A stretch of 64,000 nt of DNA from Crossiella sp. CA-258035 (GTDB lineage: Bacteria > Actinomycetota > Actinomycetes > Mycobacteriales > Pseudonocardiaceae). Both the position numbers and the translations under genes were made by a program. The notes under the pieces are model-generated. The model saw only the letters and a list, made by a program, of their open reading frames with translations, made no database searches and was not told the origin of the DNA. The DNA is taken from positions 5,736,001 to 5,800,000 of the forward strand of contig NZ_CP116413.1 in the NCBI RefSeq assembly GCF_030064675.1, read 5' to 3'. Positions 35,301 to 46,661 of the stretch are shown here, in pieces (within the stretch, counting starts at the first letter, position 1; each line of letters opens with the position of its first letter).

Positions 35301-38300
35301 CGGCCAGGCGGTCTGCTCGGTGAGCAGCGCCACCTCGCCCTCGGTCCAGTCCACCTGGCTGGAGGCGTGGTCCGCGTGCAGGGTGCGCGGCAGCACCCCG
35401 TGCGCCATCGCCTGAATCATCTTGATCATGCCCGCGACACCGGCCGCGGCCTGCGTGTGCCCCAGGTTGGACTTGATCGAACCCAGGTACAGCGGGGTGT
35501 CCCGGTCCTGGCCGTAGGTGGCCAGCAGCGCCTGTGCCTCAATGGGGTCGCCCAGCGGGGTGCCGGTGCCGTGGCCCTCCACCGCATCAACGTCCGAAGT
35601 GGACAGTCCGGCGGAGGCCAGAGCCTGCTGGATGACGCGTTGCTGGGACGGGCCGTTCGGGGCGGTCAGCCCGTTGGACGCGCCGTCGGAGTTGACCGCG
35701 GAGCCCTTGAGCACCGCGAGCACCCGGTGCCCGTGCCGTTTGGCGTCGGAGAGCCGTTCCAGCACCAGCATGCCCACGCCCTCGGCCCAGCCGACGCCGT
35801 CCGCGCCGTCGCCGTAGGCCTTGCACCGGCCGTCCTCGGACAGCCCGCCCTGCCGGGAGAACTCCAGGAAAGCGCCCGGGGTGGACATCACCGTGACGCC
35901 ACCGGCCACCGCGACCTCGCACTCCCCGGCCCGCAGCGCCTGCGCGGCCAGGTGCACCGCGACCAGTGAGGAGGAGCAGGCGGTGTCGATGGTGACCGCG
36001 GGACCCTCCAGGCCGAGGGCGTAGGCCACCCGGCCGGAGGCGATGCTGGCCGCGCTGCCGTTGCCGCGGAACCCGTCGAACTCCGGGCCCTCCAACAGCA
36101 TCGCGTAGTCGTTGTACATCACGCCGGTGAACACCCCGGTGCGGCTGCCACGCAGTCCGCTGGGGTCGATCCCGGCTCGTTCCAGCGACTCCCAGGTGAC
36201 CTCCAGCAGCAGGCGTTGCTGCACGTCGGTGGTCACCGCCTCGCGCGGGCTGATGCCGAAGAACTCGGCGTCGAACTCCGCGGCCTGGGTGAGGAAGCCG
36301 CCGTTGCGGGTGTAGCTGGTGCCGGGGTTGTTGCGGTCGGGGTGGTAGAGCCGCGCTACGTCCCAGCCGCGGTCGGGCGGGAACTCGGAGATGGCGTCGG
36401 CGCCGTCGAGCACCAGCCGCCACAGCTCCTCCGGCGAGTTGACCCCGCCCGGGTAGCGGCAGCCCATGCCCACCACGACGATCGGGTCACCGGCGACCGC
36501 GCGCACCTGGTTCGTGGTGACCGCGCGGTCCTCGCCGACACCCAGCTGTGCCAACAGGTAGTCGGTGATCGCGGCGGCCGAGGGGTGGTCGAAGGCCAGT
36601 GTGGCGGGCAGTTTGAGGCCGGACTCCGCGCCGAGCTGGTTGCGCAGCTCCACCGCGGCCAGCGAGTCGAGACCGAGGTCCTGCAACGCGCGGTGCGGTT
36701 TGACCGCGGCGCTGCCGGCGTGGCCGAGCACACCGGCGATCCGCCCGCGCACCAGTTCTTCCAGGGTGGCCCGCCGCTCGTCCTTGGCCAGTCCGGCCAG
36801 CCGCGCGGCCAGGCCGCCCGCGACCGTGCCCGCGGCCCTGGCCACCCGTCGCCCGGCCCGGACGAGTCCCTGGAACACCAGTGGGATCTCGCCGAGCGCG
36901 CGGATCGCGGCCAGGTCGAACAGCACCGGCGCGAGCGCCGGCTCCTCGGTGGCCAGCGCCAGGTCGAACAGCGCCAGACCGTCCACAGTGGACATCAGTG
37001 GGGTGCCGTTGCGGGCCAGCCTGGCGCGGTCGGCCGCGGACAGTCGGCTGGCCATGCCCGCTTCGTCCCAGCCACCCCAGGCCAGCGAGTGCCCGGGCAG
37101 GCCGAGGTTTCGGCGGTGGGTGGCCAGTGCGTCCAGGAAGGCGTTGGCCGCGGCGTAGTTGGCCTGGCCGGGCGCGCCGAGCAGGCCACCGGCGGAGGAG
37201 AACAGCACAAACGCGGCCAGGTCGCGGTCGCGGGTCAGCTCGTGCAGGTGCCAGGCCGCATCCACCTTGGGCCGCAACACGGTGGCCAGCCGCTCCGGGG
37301 TGAGGTCCGGGATCAGGGCGTCGTCGAGCACGCCCGCGGAGTGCACGATCCCGGTCAGGTTCTCGATGCCGTCCAGCAGCCTGGCCACCGCGTCCCGGTC
37401 GGCCAGGTCGCAGGCCACCACGTCGACCCGCACACCGAGCTCGGCGACCAGTTCGCCGACGCCTTCGGCGGCCGGGCCGCGACGGCTGGCTAGCACCAGG
37501 TGCGACACGCCCTGGGCGACCAGGTGCCGGGCGACCACCGCGCCGAGTCCGCTGGTGCCGCCGGTGATCAAGACAGCGCCGTCAGTGGGCCAGGCAAAGG
37601 ATTCGGTGGGCGGGGTGGCCCGGCGCAGGCGGGCGGCCAGTACCGCGCCGTCGCGGATGACGAGCTGGGATTCGCTGGGGTCGAGCGCGCCCTCGGGCAG
37701 CTCGGCCGGGGTCAGCTCGACCAGCGGCCGTCCGGCGCAGGCTTCGCCGTCCAGGTCGAGCAGGCCGAACGCGCCGGGGTGCTCGGCCTGTGCGGAGCGC
37801 ACCAGGCCCCAGACCGCCGCGGCGGCCAGGTCTTCGCCGGTGGTCGCGCCCCGGCTGAGGAACACCAGTCGTTCCCCGCCCCGCTCGATCCGTTGCTGGA
37901 GCCGGGAAAGCACCCTGGCGGTCTCGGCATGCGGGTCCCCGCCACCGATCGGCATCAGCGTCACATCGCCCGGCTCAGCGGTGCTGGTGACCGGCACCCA
38001 GTCCAGGCGGTACAGCGAGTCCGTGCGGGCGCGCGGTCCGGCGGCGGCGCGGGCGCGCATGTTCAGCGCGGCCACGGTGAGCACCGGTTCGCCTGCCGGG
38101 TCGGCGGCCTCGATGGCGAGTGCGCCGGTCTCGGTCTGGCGGACCCGCACCCGCAGCGCGGTGGCGCCGGTGGCGTGCAGGGCCACGCCTTCCCACTGGA
38201 AGGGCAGGGTGTCCGGGCTGCCGTCGGCGGTCGCGCCGACCAGGGTGGTGTGCAGCGAGGCGTCCAGCAGCGCCGGGTGCAGGGTGAACCCGTCGGGCTG

Positions 38301-41300
38301 TCCCTCGGCCAGGGCGACCTCGGCGAACAGCTCACCGTCGCGCCGCCACAACGCTTGCAGGCGCTGGAAGGCCGGGCCGTAGCCGAAGCCGACGGTGGCG
38401 AACTCCTCGTAACTACCCGTCAGGTCAACGGGTTCCGCGCCCTCCGGCGGCCAGACCGCGGCGTCGAAGCCGAGGGTGGCGGCGGCCGGTTCGGTGCTGA
38501 GCGTGCCGGAAGCGTGCTGCACCCAGTCGGTGTCCTGGGCGGCGCGGGAGTGGATGGTCAGGCGACGGCGGCCGGACTCCTCCGGCTCGATCAGCACCTG
38601 CACGGTCACCGAGCCGGTGGCGGGCAGGATCAGCGGCGCGGCCAGGGTCAGCTCGGCCAGCTGCTCGCAGCCGGTCTCCTCACCCGCGCGCAGGGCCAGC
38701 TCGACAAAACCCGCGCCGGCGAAGAGGACTTGCCCGCCGACCGCGTGGTCGGCCAGCCAGGGCTGACCGTCCAGGGACAGGCGGCCGGTGAGCATCAGCG
38801 CGCCGGTGTCGGCGATGGTGACCGCGCCGCCGAGCAGCGGGTGGTCGGTGGCGCTGAGGCCGACGGAGGCGGCGTCGCCCTTGCCGCGCAACGGCTGCGG
38901 CCAGTACTCGGCGTGGTCGAAGGCGTAGGTGGGCAGGCCGACCCGGTTCGCCTTGGGGTAACAGGGCGTCCAGTCCACGGTCGCGCCGTGCACGTGCGCC
39001 AGGCCGAGCGAGCGGTAGAGCCGGTCCAGGCCGCCGTCCTCGCGGCGCAGGGTGGGCACCACCACCGCGTCCGCGCCGGACTCGTCGATGATACCGGTGA
39101 TCCCCGGCACCAGCACCGGGTGCGGGCTGACCTCGACGAACAGGTTGCGGCCCTGGCTGAGCAGGGTGTGCACGGCCGGGGCGAAGCGCACGGTCTCGCG
39201 CATGTTGCGGAACCAGTACTCCGCGTCCAGCGCGGCCGGGTCGACCCACTCCCCCGTCACCGTGGACAGCATCGGAATGTCCAATGTGGACCGGGGCGTG
39301 AGGTCGGCCAGCTCGGTGAGCACCCGCTCGCGGACCCGGTCGAACATCGCCGAGTGCGCCGGGAAGTCCCCGGCGACCTCGCGGACCCGGACGCCATCGG
39401 CTTCCAGCGCGGCCCGCAGTTCGGCCAGCGCCTCGTACTCGCCCGAGACCACCGTGGCCGTCGGCCCGTTGATCGCGGCGATGCCCAGCCGACCTGCCCA
39501 CGACTCCAGGCGCGGTTCGACCTCGGCCAGCGGCAGCGCGACCGAGATCATCGTGCCCTGTCCGCACAGCTGTTCGGCGATCGCCTTGCTGCGCACCGCG
39601 ATGATCCGCGCACCGTCCTCAATGGACAGCGCACCGGCGACGCAGGCCGCGGCCACCTCGCCCTGGGAGTGCCCCAGCACGGCCGAGGGCCGCACACCGT
39701 GTGCCCGCCACAGCTCGGCCAGCGAGACGCTGACCGCCCACATGGTCGGCTGCGCCACGTCGATCCGGTCCAGGCCGGGAGCGCCCGGCGCGCCGGTGAG
39801 CACGTCGTGCACGGCGAAGTCCAGGTGCGGTTCCAGGGCCACCGCGCAGCGGGCGAACGCCTCGGCGAACACCGGCGAGCGCTCCAGCAGCTCAGCGCCC
39901 ATACCCGCCCAGTACGCGCCCTGCCCTGGGAAGGCGAAGGCGACCGCGCGCGGCACGTCAGGGGCCTCGGCGACGACCGGGCCGGGTTCGCCGGAAGCCA
40001 GCGCGCGCAGGCCCGCCAGCAGTTCCCCGGTGTCCGAGCCGAGCACCACCGCGCGGTGCGGCAGGACGGCCCGGCCGGTGGCCAGGGACAGGCCGACATC
40101 GGCCGGGTGCAGTGCGCTCGTGCTGTCGGCGAGCTTGGCGGCCAGTGCGCGCAGGCTGTGCTCGGTCTGACCGGAGAGCACCCAGGGCAGCACGCCCTCG
40201 TGCTCGGCGGGCGCGGGGACGGGCGCGGCAGGCGGTTCCTCCAGCACCACGTGCGCGTTGGTGCCGCTGATGCCGAAGGAGGACACGCCGGCACGCCGGG
40301 GCTTGTCGCCCTGGGGCCACGGGGTTTCCCGGCTCAGCAGCTCGACGTCACCGGCCTCCCAGTCCACGTGCGAGGACGGCCGGTCCAGGTGCAGGGTCCT
40401 GGGCAGCACGCCGTGCCGCATGGCCTGCACCATCTTGATGATCCCGGCGACCCCGGCGGCGGCCTGGGTGTGGCCCAGGTTGGACTTGATCGAGCCCAGC
40501 CACAGCGGCTCTTCCCGGTCCTGGCCGTAGGTGGCCAGCACGGCCTCGGCCTCGATCGGGTCGCCGAGCGGGGTGCCGGTGCCGTGCCCCTCCACCACGT
40601 CAACGTCCGAAGTGGACAGTCCGGCGGCGGCGAGTGCGGCGCGGATGACGCGTTGCTGGGACGGGCCGTTGGGCGCGCTCATCCCATTGGAGGCGCCGTC
40701 GGAGTTGACCGCGGAACCCTTGATCAGGCCGAAGATCTGGTGCCCGTTGCGGCGGGCGTCGGAGAGACGTTCCAGCACCAGCATGCCGACGCCCTCGGAC
40801 CAGGCCACGCCGTCGGCGCTGTCGGCGTAGGACCGGCAGCGCCCATCCGGGGACAGCCCGCCCTGCCGGGAGAACTCCACAAAAGCGCCCGGTGTGGCCA
40901 TGATCGCGACCCCACCGGCCAGCGCCAGCTCGCACTCCCCCGCGCGCAGCGCCTGTCCCGCCAGGTGCACCGCGACCAGCGAGGAGGAGCAGGCGGTGTC
41001 CACGGTGACGGTCGGCCCCTCCAGGCCGAAGGTGTAGGCCACCCGGCCGGAGGCGATCGCGGCCGAGCCGCCGTTGCCGCGGAAGCCCTCGAACTCGTCC
41101 GCGCCGAGCAGGGTGGCGTAGTCGGTGTACATCACCCCGGCGAAGACCGCGGTCGCGCTGCCGCGCAAGGAGGTCGGGTCCAGGCCGGTGTGCTCCAGGG
41201 CCTCCCAGGTGGCCTCCAGCAGCAGCCGCTGCTGGGCGTCGGTGGACAGCGCCTCGCGCGGGCTCATCCGGAACAGCGCGGCGTCGAAGGAACCCGCGTC

Positions 41301-44300
41301 GTGCAGGAAGCCGCCGTGCCGCACGTAGGAAGTGCCCGGCAGGCTGGGGTCGCGGTCGAACAGCGCGGCCATGTCCCAGCCGCGGTTGACCGGGAACTCG
41401 CTGATCACGTCCTCACCGTCGCGCACCACCCGCCACAGGTCCTCGGGGCTGCGCACCCCGCCCGGATAGCGGCAGCTCATGCCGACGATGGCAATCGGCT
41501 CGTCCGCGCGCACCACGGTCGGCGGCCGCTTCGGCGCAGCGGAGAGGTCGGCCTTGCCGAGCAGTTCGCCGAGCAGGTACTCGGTGAGCCGGTTGGCGTT
41601 GGGCTGGTCGAACACCAGGGTCGCGGGCAGCCGCAGCCCGGTCTCGGTGCTGAGCCGGTTGCGCAGCTCGACCGAGGTGAGCGAGTCGAAGCCGAGGTCG
41701 GAGAAGCTGCGGGACGGGTCGAGCACCACGTCCTCGCCGTGGCCCAGCACACCGGCGACCGAGGCCAGGGTCAGTTTCAGCAGCGTGGGCAGGCGTTCTG
41801 CTTCGGGCAACCCGGCGAGTCGACCCGCCAGTTCGCCCGCACCAGCGCTTTGCCCGGCGGCACGACGGGAGGAGGTGCGGATCAGGGAGCGCAGCAGGTG
41901 GGGCGGGCGGCCGAGGGAACGCAGCACGGCCAGGTCGAGGCGGGCCGGCATCAGCACCGGTCGGGTGTCGGCCAGCGAGGCGTCGAACAAGGCGAGGCCC
42001 TGCTCGTCGGTGATCGCGGGCATGCCACCGCGGGCGGCCCGTCGTTTGTCCACATCGGACCGTCCGGCGGTGATACCGGTCTCGGAGTCCCATACGCCCC
42101 AGGCCATCGAGACGCCGGGCAGGCCGAGGCCCTGGCGGTGCCTGGCGAGGGCGTCCAGGTAGGCGTTGGCCGCGGCGTAGTTGCCCTGCCCCGCTGAGCC
42201 GACGGTGCCCGCGGCGGAGGAGAACAGCACGAACGCGGTCAGCTCGCGGTGCCGGGTCAGCTCGTGCAGGTGCCAGGCCGCGGCGGCCTTGACCCGCAGC
42301 GCGGTGGCCAGCTTTTCCGGTGTCTGCGCCTCGATCAGGCCGTCGTCGACCACCCCGGCGGCGTGCACCACCGCGGTCAGATCGGGAATCTCGGCCAGCA
42401 GCTCGGCCACCGCGGCGCGGTCGGCCACATCACAGGCCAGCACGCGCACTTCGGTGCCGTGCCCGGTCAGCTTCTCGATGATCGCGGCGGCCTCGGGCGC
42501 GTCCGGGCCGCGACGGCTGACCAGCACCAGTTTCCGCGCGTGGTGCCGGGTGACCAGGTGCCCGGCGAGCAGGCGACCCAGGCCGCCGGTGCCGCCGGTG
42601 ATCAGCACGGTGCCCTCGGCGGGCCAGTTCGGCGGCTGCTCGGGGATGCCCACCCGTTCCAGGCGCGCGCCGAAGAGCTGGTTGCCGCGCACGGTCAGCT
42701 GGGGTTCGTCGGAGCCGAGGGCCTGGGCGAGCGCGGGGCCGCCGGACTCCTCGTCCAGGTCGATCAGGCTGAACCGGCCGGGGTGCTCGGACTGGGCCGC
42801 GCGCACCAGGCCCCAGACCGCGGCCGCGGCCAGGTCCTGACCGGTGACCGCGCCGCTGGTGACGAAGGTCAGCCGGGCGTCCTCACCGGCGTCAAGGCAT
42901 TGCTGGAGCAGGGCAAGCGCGGTGCTGGTGAGCTGGTGCGCGGAGTCCGGTTCCTCGGTGCCGACCAGGCTGACCACGGCGTCACCGATCGGCTCCTCGG
43001 TCACCTCGGCCACGCCGGTGAGCCGGTCCCGCAGGTCGAGCGCGTCCGGGCCGAGCAGGGCGACGGACTCGGCGGGGGCTTCGGCGGTGACCGGGACCCA
43101 GTCCAGCTCGAACAGCGAGTTGCGGTCCAGGCCGGGGCCCGGCTGGTCACCGGCGGGGAGTTCGCGCATGAGCAGCGCGTCCACCGAGATCACCGGGTCA
43201 CCGGCCGGATCGGTGGCGTGGATGCGCATGGTGTTGCCGCCGGAGTGGCTGATCCGCACCCGCAGCGCGCCCGCGCCGACCGCGTGCAGCGTGACGCCCT
43301 GCCAGGAGAACGGCATCTGCCCCGGGGCCTCAACCCCGTGGCCCAGCACCGAGGACGCCTGCACCGCGGCGTCCAGCAGCGCGGGGTGCAGCCCGAAAGC
43401 GGCGGCCTCCCGCGCGGTGGGCAGCGCCACCTCGGCGAAGACCTCGCCCTGGCCGCGCCAGGCCGCCCGGACGCCGCGGAACTCGGGGCCGTAGTCGAAG
43501 CCGCGTTCGGTGAACCACGGGTAGAACACCGCCATGTCCACCGGTTCCGCGCCCTCCGGCGGCCACGGGGTCGCCTCTGCGGTCGAGGTGTGGCCGGTGG
43601 TGGCGAGCAGACCGCTGGCGTGCAACGTCCACGGCTCGTCCACCGCCTGCTCCGGGCGGGAGTGAATGGTGATCTCGCGTTGCCCGCCGTTGTCCGGGCC
43701 CACCGCGACCTGCACCTGCACCGCGCCCCGCTCCGGCAGCACCAGCGGGGTGATCATGGTGAGTTCCTCGACCCGGTCACAGCCCACACCGTCCCCGGCC
43801 CGTCCGGCCAGTTCCAGGAAGGCGGTGCCGGGGAAGATCGCCCGACCGCCGACCACGTGGTCGGCCAGCCATGGCTGCCCGGCGACCGAGACCCTGCCGG
43901 TGTAGATCATGCCGCTGTCGTCGGCCATGCTGACCAGCGCGGCCAGCAGTGGATGCCCGACCACCTCCTGGCCGAGCCCCGAGGCGTCGGCCACGCCGTC
44001 CTTGCACACCACCCAGTACGAGCGGTGCTGGAACGGGTAGGTCGGCAGGTCCACCACGGACCCACCGGCGCACCAGCGCGCCCAGTCCACCGTGGCCCCG
44101 GTGACGTGCAGCCCGGCCAGCCCGGCCAGCGCACTGTCCACTTCGGACCGTTCCCGGCGCAGCACCGGCGTGGCGGCCAGCCCCGGCACGATCTCCGCGA
44201 CCGCCGCGCACAGCCTGCCGTCCGGCCCCAGCTCGGCGATCCGGCCGACACCCCTGGCCGACAGCCGCTGGATCGCCTCGGCGAACCGCACCGGCTCGCG

Positions 44301-46616
44301 GACCTGCCGCACCCAGTAGTCCGGCGTGCCGAAGTCGATGACCTCGCCGACCGTGGACACCACCGGGATCCGCTGCGCGCCAACGGTGATCCCGGCGATG
44401 GCGACGGCGAACTCGGCCAGCATCGGCTCCATCAGCGGCGAGTGGAAGGCATGGCTGGTGCGCAGCCGTCTGCTCCGCTCGAACCGGTCCGCGATCCGCG
44501 CCACGGCGTCCTCGGCACCGGAGATCACGGTGGCCTCGGGTCCGTTGACCGCGGCGATGGAGACGTGTTCGTCCAGCAGTGGCAACAGTTCCGCCTCGGC
44601 CACCGGGATCGAGGCCATCGCGCCACCGGCCGGCAGCGCCTGCATCAGCCGCGCCCGCGCGGAGACCACCGCGCACGCGTCGGCCAGCGACAGCACCCCG
44701 GAGACGTGCGCGGCGGCGAGCTCGCCGATGGAGTGGCCGGTGACGAAGTCGGGCGTGCAGCCCCAGGACTCCAGCAGCCGGAACAGCGAGACTTCCAGCG
44801 CGAACAGCGCGGGCTGGGCCGCGCCGGTCTCGTCGAGGGCGGCGGCGTCCTCGCCCCACATGACCTCGCGGACGTCCTCGCCCAGCTCCGCCACGATCGC
44901 GTCGAAGGCTTCGGCGAAGGCGGGGAAGCGCTGGTACAGCTCACGTCCCATGCCGAGGCGCTGCGATCCCTGGCCAGAGAAGACAAAGGCGGTGGAACCG
45001 GGGACGACCGAGCCGCGGGCGAACTCGCGGCCGTCGAAGAGCACCGCGCGGTGCTCGAAGAGGGTGCGGGTGGTCAGCAGCGAGTAGGCGACGTCCAGCG
45101 GGGTGCCGGACAGGTCGCGGAGCTGGTCGATCCGGGCGTCCAGGGCCTCGGGCGCGCGGGCGGAGACCAGCCAGGGCACCGGCCCGGTGACCCGCTCGAC
45201 CGGGACCGGTTCGCCTTCCGGCGCAACGGGTTCCGGGGCCTGCTCGATGATCACGTGCGCGTTGGTGCCGCCGATCCCGAAGGAGGAGACCCCGGCCCGG
45301 CGCGGCCGCTCGGTCACCGGCCACGGCTGGGCCTCGGTGGCCAGCTGGACCTGCCCGTCGCCCCAGTCCACCTGCGTGGTCGGCGCGTCCACGTGCAGGG
45401 TCGCGGGCACCAGGCCGTGCTGGATCGCCAGCGCCATCTTGATCACCCCAGCCACGCCCGCACCGGCCTGGGTGTGCCCGATGTTCGACTTCACCGAGCC
45501 GAGCAGCAGCGGCCGGTCCGCGGGACGGCCCTGGCCGTAGACCGCGAGCAGCGCGTCCGCCTCGATCGGATCGCCCAATGTCGTTCCGGTGCCGTGGCCG
45601 TCGACCGCGTCCACCATCTCGGGCGTGAGCTGCGCGCTCTCCAGCGCCGCCTGGATCACCCGCTGCTGGGACGGTCCGTTCGGCGCGGTCAGCGAACTGC
45701 TCGCGCCGTCGGAGTTGACCGCGGTTCCCCGCACCACGGCGAGGATCCGGTGCCCGAGCCGCTGCGCCTCGGACAGCTTGGCCAGCACCAGCACACCGCC
45801 GCCCTCGCCCCAGCCCACGCCGTCGGCGGCGTCGGCGAAGGACTTGCAGCGGCCGTCCCTGGCGAGCCCGCGCTGCCGGGAGAACTCCACGAACAGCCCG
45901 GGATCGGGCAGCACGGTGGCGCCGCCGACCAGGGCCAGCTTGCACTCGTCCTTGCGCAGCGCCTGCGCGGCCAGGTGCAGCGCGACCAGGGAGGAGGAGC
46001 AGGCGGTGTCCACGGTCAGCGCGGGGCCACGCAGGCCGAGCAGGTAGGACACCCGGCCGGAGATCACGCTGGCCGCGGTGCCGGTGGCCAGCTGGCCCTC
46101 GACCTCCTCGGGCGGGGTGCCGCGGATGCCGTAGCCCATGCTGATGCCGCCGACGAACACCCCGGTGTCGCTGCCCCGCAAGGAATGCGGGTCCAGCCGG
46201 GCGCTCTCCACCGCCTCCCAGCACAGTTCCAGCACGAGTCGCTGCTGCGGGTCCATGGCCAGCGCCTCGCGCGGGGAGATGCCGAAGAAGTCGGCGTCGA
46301 ACCCGCTGGCCTGGGCCAGGAACGCGGCCTCCCGGACGTAGCTGGTGCCCTGGTGGTCCGGGTCGTCGTGGAACAGCCCGTCCAGCTCCCAGCCGCGGTC
46401 GCCGGGGAACTCGCCCACGGTGTCGCGGCCGTCGGCCAGCACCTGCCACAGGTCATCCGGCGAGTCGATCCCGCCGGCGAACCGGCAGGCCATGCCGACG
46501 ATCGCGATCGGCTCGCCGTCCTGGGCCTCGACGTCCTTCAGCCGCTGCCGGGTGCGACGCAGATCCGCGGTGACCAGCTTGAGATAGTCCCGGAGCTTGT
46601 CCTCGGTACCGGTCAT
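26349..46616 (-). CDS. Type I modular PKS with four KS-AT-DH-KR-ACP modules (6755 aa)
   Basis: A giant assembly-line protein of four modules (E to H). The start is ATG 46616, giving the docking helix [20 protein letters not shown]. Approximate residues: KS Cys at 205, 1875, 3546 and 5181; AT motifs HAFH at 723, FPAH at 2419, HAFH at 4062 and 5718; DH His boxes at 923, 2626, 4267 and 5924; KR nucleotide loops at 1339, 3019, 4649 and 6336; ACP DSL at 1643, 3315, 4950 and 6636. Every KR has the B-type signature (VDD, LDD, LDD, LED), which normally leads to trans double bonds. All four KS domains read (E/D)GHGTGT where EAHGTGT is usual, hinting at shared descent. The acidic C-terminal tail ([14 protein letters not shown]) is a docking domain. 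Together the modules should make a conjugated tetraene. Module F is odd in its AT and DH. Confidence 0.95.
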   Translation of the reverse strand: MTGTEDKLRDYLKLVTADLRRTRQRLKDVEAQDGEPIAIVGMACRFAGGIDSPDDLWQVLADGRDTVGEFPGDRGWELDGLFHDDPDHQGTSYVREAAFLAQASGFDADFFGISPREALAMDPQQRLVLELCWEAVESARLDPHSLRGSDTGVFVGGISMGYGIRGTPPEEVEGQLATGTAASVISGRVSYLLGLRGPALTVDTACSSSLVALHLAAQALRKDECKLALVGGATVLPDPGLFVEFSRQRGLARDGRCKSFADAADGVGWGEGGGVLVLAKLSEAQRLGHRILAVVRGTAVNSDGASSSLTAPNGPSQQRVIQAALESAQLTPEMVDAVDGHGTGTTLGDPIEADALLAVYGQGRPADRPLLLGSVKSNIGHTQAGAGVAGVIKMALAIQHGLVPATLHVDAPTTQVDWGDGQVQLATEAQPWPVTERPRRAGVSSFGIGGTNAHVIIEQAPEPVAPEGEPVPVERVTGPVPWLVSARAPEALDARIDQLRDLSGTPLDVAYSLLTTRTLFEHRAVLFDGREFARGSVVPGSTAFVFSGQGSQRLGMGRELYQRFPAFAEAFDAIVAELGEDVREVMWGEDAAALDETGAAQPALFALEVSLFRLLESWGCTPDFVTGHSIGELAAAHVSGVLSLADACAVVSARARLMQALPAGGAMASIPVAEAELLPLLDEHVSIAAVNGPEATVISGAEDAVARIADRFERSRRLRTSHAFHSPLMEPMLAEFAVAIAGITVGAQRIPVVSTVGEVIDFGTPDYWVRQVREPVRFAEAIQRLSARGVGRIAELGPDGRLCAAVAEIVPGLAATPVLRRERSEVDSALAGLAGLHVTGATVDWARWCAGGSVVDLPTYPFQHRSYWVVCKDGVADASGLGQEVVGHPLLAALVSMADDSGMIYTGRVSVAGQPWLADHVVGGRAIFPGTAFLELAGRAGDGVGCDRVEELTMITPLVLPERGAVQVQVAVGPDNGGQREITIHSRPEQAVDEPWTLHASGLLATTGHTSTAEATPWPPEGAEPVDMAVFYPWFTERGFDYGPEFRGVRAAWRGQGEVFAEVALPTAREAAAFGLHPALLDAAVQASSVLGHGVEAPGQMPFSWQGVTLHAVGAGALRVRISHSGGNTMRIHATDPAGDPVISVDALLMRELPAGDQPGPGLDRNSLFELDWVPVTAEAPAESVALLGPDALDLRDRLTGVAEVTEEPIGDAVVSLVGTEEPDSAHQLTSTALALLQQCLDAGEDARLTFVTSGAVTGQDLAAAAVWGLVRAAQSEHPGRFSLIDLDEESGGPALAQALGSDEPQLTVRGNQLFGARLERVGIPEQPPNWPAEGTVLITGGTGGLGRLLAGHLVTRHHARKLVLVSRRGPDAPEAAAIIEKLTGHGTEVRVLACDVADRAAVAELLAEIPDLTAVVHAAGVVDDGLIEAQTPEKLATALRVKAAAAWHLHELTRHRELTAFVLFSSAAGTVGSAGQGNYAAANAYLDALARHRQGLGLPGVSMAWGVWDSETGITAGRSDVDKRRAARGGMPAITDEQGLALFDASLADTRPVLMPARLDLAVLRSLGRPPHLLRSLIRTSSRRAAGQSAGAGELAGRLAGLPEAERLPTLLKLTLASVAGVLGHGEDVVLDPSRSFSDLGFDSLTSVELRNRLSTETGLRLPATLVFDQPNANRLTEYLLGELLGKADLSAAPKRPPTVVRADEPIAIVGMSCRYPGGVRSPEDLWRVVRDGEDVISEFPVNRGWDMAALFDRDPSLPGTSYVRHGGFLHDAGSFDAALFRMSPREALSTDAQQRLLLEATWEALEHTGLDPTSLRGSATAVFAGVMYTDYATLLGADEFEGFRGNGGSAAIASGRVAYTFGLEGPTVTVDTACSSSLVAVHLAGQALRAGECELALAGGVAIMATPGAFVEFSRQGGLSPDGRCRSYADSADGVAWSEGVGMLVLERLSDARRNGHQIFGLIKGSAVNSDGASNGMSAPNGPSQQRVIRAALAAAGLSTSDVDVVEGHGTGTPLGDPIEAEAVLATYGQDREEPLWLGSIKSNLGHTQAAAGVAGIIKMVQAMRHGVLPRTLHLDRPSSHVDWEAGDVELLSRETPWPQGDKPRRAGVSSFGISGTNAHVVLEEPPAAPVPAPAEHEGVLPWVLSGQTEHSLRALAAKLADSTSALHPADVGLSLATGRAVLPHRAVVLGSDTGELLAGLRALASGEPGPVVAEAPDVPRAVAFAFPGQGAYWAGMGAELLERSPVFAEAFARCAVALEPHLDFAVHDVLTGAPGAPGLDRIDVAQPTMWAVSVSLAELWRAHGVRPSAVLGHSQGEVAAACVAGALSIEDGARIIAVRSKAIAEQLCGQGTMISVALPLAEVEPRLESWAGRLGIAAINGPTATVVSGEYEALAELRAALEADGVRVREVAGDFPAHSAMFDRVRERVLTELADLTPRSTLDIPMLSTVTGEWVDPAALDAEYWFRNMRETVRFAPAVHTLLSQGRNLFVEVSPHPVLVPGITGIIDESGADAVVVPTLRREDGGLDRLYRSLGLAHVHGATVDWTPCYPKANRVGLPTYAFDHAEYWPQPLRGKGDAASVGLSATDHPLLGGAVTIADTGALMLTGRLSLDGQPWLADHAVGGQVLFAGAGFVELALRAGEETGCEQLAELTLAAPLILPATGSVTVQVLIEPEESGRRRLTIHSRAAQDTDWVQHASGTLSTEPAAATLGFDAAVWPPEGAEPVDLTGSYEEFATVGFGYGPAFQRLQALWRRDGELFAEVALAEGQPDGFTLHPALLDASLHTTLVGATADGSPDTLPFQWEGVALHATGATALRVRVRQTETGALAIEAADPAGEPVLTVAALNMRARAAAGPRARTDSLYRLDWVPVTSTAEPGDVTLMPIGGGDPHAETARVLSRLQQRIERGGERLVFLSRGATTGEDLAAAAVWGLVRSAQAEHPGAFGLLDLDGEACAGRPLVELTPAELPEGALDPSESQLVIRDGAVLAARLRRATPPTESFAWPTDGAVLITGGTSGLGAVVARHLVAQGVSHLVLASRRGPAAEGVGELVAELGVRVDVVACDLADRDAVARLLDGIENLTGIVHSAGVLDDALIPDLTPERLATVLRPKVDAAWHLHELTRDRDLAAFVLFSSAGGLLGAPGQANYAAANAFLDALATHRRNLGLPGHSLAWGGWDEAGMASRLSAADRARLARNGTPLMSTVDGLALFDLALATEEPALAPVLFDLAAIRALGEIPLVFQGLVRAGRRVARAAGTVAGGLAARLAGLAKDERRATLEELVRGRIAGVLGHAGSAAVKPHRALQDLGLDSLAAVELRNQLGAESGLKLPATLAFDHPSAAAITDYLLAQLGVGEDRAVTTNQVRAVAGDPIVVVGMGCRYPGGVNSPEELWRLVLDGADAISEFPPDRGWDVARLYHPDRNNPGTSYTRNGGFLTQAAEFDAEFFGISPREAVTTDVQQRLLLEVTWESLERAGIDPSGLRGSRTGVFTGVMYNDYAMLLEGPEFDGFRGNGSAASIASGRVAYALGLEGPAVTIDTACSSSLVAVHLAAQALRAGECEVAVAGGVTVMSTPGAFLEFSRQGGLSEDGRCKAYGDGADGVGWAEGVGMLVLERLSDAKRHGHRVLAVLKGSAVNSDGASNGLTAPNGPSQQRVIQQALASAGLSTSDVDAVEGHGTGTPLGDPIEAQALLATYGQDRDTPLYLGSIKSNLGHTQAAAGVAGMIKMIQAMAHGVLPRTLHADHASSQVDWTEGEVALLTEQTAWPEVNRPRRAGVSSFGISGTNAHVILEQPPTQPERATAPAHRAPWPVSAQSAAALDAFTGQLRALTGNPTDIGYSLVATRALFDHRAVLLDGVELARGQAGDGGRTAFVFSGQGSQRLGMGRQLHARYPAFAEAFDAVVAEFGEDLRDILWGADADALTSTDNAQRALFAIEVALFRLLASWGHQPDFVTGHSIGEIAAAHVAGVLSLVDACALVDARARLMAALPTGGIMVAAHAPEAEVAALLDGEVAIAAVNRPGSVVLSGTEAAVTKVVDRLTETGHRTRKLAVSHAFHSPLMEPMLREFAAAIDGISFAEPRIPVVSTLTGRLADGDELRTIDYWVQQVRGCVRYADAVATLGELGVRGVLEVGPDGQLASAAADVLPEATTTSLLRHDTEDEEQALLRGLATLHVNGFDVDWKPLLRGGSTVDLPTYPFQRRRYWPAPGVGRGEATNLGLAATRHPLLAASTALAGSGELLLSGRLSVVTHPWLADHEVNGRILFPGAGFVELALRAGDEAGLDLVDELTMAAPLTLTEGEAVNIQVVLGAPDDAGRRTIGIHSRPADREDEPWTRHASGLLATARTPAESFDATSWPPTGSEPVDLTDCYTRFAAAGFDYGPTFQGLTALWQRGEELFAAVRLPAENVGGYGLHPALLDATLHGLIAAGEGGPARLPFSWDRVRLHASGAQGLRVRLTPNGDAVRIQAIDGAGQPVVTVEGLLTREAETTAADTGDSLFTLDWTPVTLPETTPPDIAQVTFVGGPDAPAEALRLTSEALSLLQQHIATSDPLVVLTRGATTGADPAAAAVWGLVRSAQAENPGQFRLIDLDPAGGDLPPQALSSTEPQLAIRGTEVLAARLARATPAEPQPIRWDGTVLVTGGVDGLGSLVARRLAGTHGISRLVLASRRGPDTPGADDLVAELAEIGATATVVACDVSDHEAVTALVDGIDGLTAVVHCAGVLDDGVIGSLTPERLAKVLAAKASAAWHLHEATKNRELAGFVLFSSLAGTMGAAGQGNYAAANAFVDALARHRKENGLPATALGWGAWAPETGMTARLSAAEQERLIQTGTPLMAVEHALSLFDLALARPEPVLLPVRLNLAVLRALPDLPPVLHQLIGPRRTGRRAAQATADSGLVERLTRLTPVERHEHLEELVRTRVAAVLGHDGAHLIDADRSFSDLGFDSLTAVDLRNQLTAELGLRLPATLVFDYPSAAVLTRHLLAELLGADAPEVRVRTAAVNDEPIAIVGMGCRFPGGVNSPEDLWRLLQAGRDATSEFPTDRGWDLAQLIEQEAGAAGGSATGRGGFMDDVAGFDPEFFGMSPREALATDAQHRLLLEVSWEALERAGIDPATLRGSDTGVFAGIMYSDYGSMLTADEFEGFRGSGNAPSVASGRVAYILGLEGPAVTVDTACSSSLVAMHWAAQALRAGECSLVLAGGATVLSTPGAFVEFTRQNGLAPDGRCKSYSDSANGVGWSEGVGMLVLERLSDAQRNGHQILAVVKGSAINSDGASNGLTAPNGPSQQRVIRAALASAGLSTSDVDAVEGHGTGTTLGDPIEAQALLATYGQDRETPLLLGSVKSNLGHTQAAAGVAGVIKMVQAIRHGELPRTVHLDQPSSEVDWTAGRIELLAENTVWPEVDRPRRAAVSSFGISGTNAHVVLEEAPAQQTERASETTVVPWVLSARTEPALRAQAARLLAHLRTNPDPADLGFSLATGRSAFRHRAAVLADPADLTAARQALTALAEGRTDPGLVLGSPTGGRTAFVLSGQGSQRLGMGRELHARYPVFAKAFDAALAGFDPELRAVMWGTDAEALNGTGNTQPALFAFEVALFRLFESWGVRPDFVAGHSIGELAAAHVSGALSLADACTVVRARARLMAALPTGGVMVAVRASEEEVLPLLTEEVSIAAVNAPGSLVLAGAEAAVLAVAETLAAQGRDTKQLAVSHAFHSPLMEPMLAEFAAAIEGITVSEPAVPLISALTGTRVGAAELGDPGFWTRHVRETVRFADTVAALRAAGAQVFLELGPRAGLKPAMVEMLDEAEVVAAAAKDSDEVAGCLTALSALHCWGRSVRWAELFAGARLVELPTYPFQHERFWPQVSQTGRAGEVSAFGLTDSAHPLLGAVAEFADGRGALFSSRLSLATHPWLADHAVFGRVLFPGTGLAELAGWAGSRIGCGRLVELTLSAPLLLPAEGAVQVQVRVGEAGQSGEREVTIHSRPQGADEPWTLNAEGTLDEQPSTPVSLTEAWPPADAERIDLTGSYEALTDAGFGYGPAFRGLRALWQRADELFAEVALPAEVAESAERFGLHPALLDSALHAAMVAAAGTGEAAVPHTWEGVTLHRTGVAALRVRLTRTEEGLALLAVDADGRAVATVDTLRVRPVSTEQLAAADRSQDTLFQLAWSPATSNAVVPAWVEVAALEELEAVPPLVLLRCEATGGDLAAATHERLAGVLAVAQQWLAEDRFLGSRLVLVTRRAVGPEPEDVAGAAIWGLIRSAQHEHPDRFGLLDLDETEVPESALALLEEEPQVLVRGSRALAARLLRLPVAADTGTKWDPDRTVVITGGTGGLGKVLARHLVARHGVRRLLLLSRRGAAADGAPELVNELAGLGAAVDLRPCDVGDRESVAAALATIPAEHPLQAVVHAAGVLEDRVLTGFTADSLTPVLRPKAAAAWHLHELTKHLDLTAFVLFSSVAGVFGNGGQASYAAANAFVDALAQHRRSQGLPATSIAWGPWSLADGMVSEAEAARMRRLGVLPLSAEEGMALFDGLTGGPEAVPVPLRLDLASIRSAGQIPPLMRGLVRDPARQGPDRDTAADFLARLAEAPAAQRHEVVVDLIRDQAATVLGHADPAAVGRDRRFQELGFDSLTTVELRNRLGTALGRRLPVSLLFDHPTPEVLADYLLPLLAPAEADPAAELLRQLDRLGADLAALTADENTRQLLSGKLDLLLAGLRGGKAEEEVDFESATDEELFDLLDNEWERP
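26590..31595 (-). other. PKS module H: KS-AT(malonyl)-DH-KR-ACP
   Basis: Landmarks: KS Cys about 31073, AT HAFH about 29460, [12 protein letters not shown] about 28840, KR loop about 27608, ACP GFDSL about 26708. The KR has LED in place of LDD. It forms the C4=C5 double bond in the collinear model. Confidence 0.88.
31610..36495 (-). other. PKS module G: KS-AT(malonyl)-DH-KR-ACP
   Basis: Landmarks: KS Cys about 35978, AT HAFH about 34430, [12 protein letters not shown] about 33815, KR loop TGGVDGLG about 32668, ACP GFDSL about 31765. The KR loop is TGGVDGLG where TGGTGxLG is usual, but the catalytic residues remain. It should give C6=C7. Confidence 0.88.
36540..41510 (-). other. PKS module F: KS-AT(unusual extender)-DH-KR-ACP
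   Basis: Landmarks: KS Cys about 40990, AT about 39950-39100 with FPAHS at about 39358, DH His box about 38740, KR loop about 37560, ACP GLDSL about 36670. The AT has GHSQGE and IDVAQ, like branched-extender ATs, but FPAH replaces YASH or HAFH. The DH box reads [10 protein letters not shown], with Ala for the conserved Pro. Confidence 0.88.
41570..46512 (-). other. PKS module E: KS-AT(malonyl)-DH-KR-ACP
   Basis: Landmarks: KS Cys about 46003, AT HAFH about 44447, [12 protein letters not shown] about 43845, KR loop about 42600, ACP GFDSL about 41688. The KR has VDD (B-type). It should form C10=C11. Confidence 0.88.
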
Positions 46617-46661
46617 GGTGCCCCTCGTAACCCTTCCGCGTCGCGGCGAGGGGCCTGCGGA

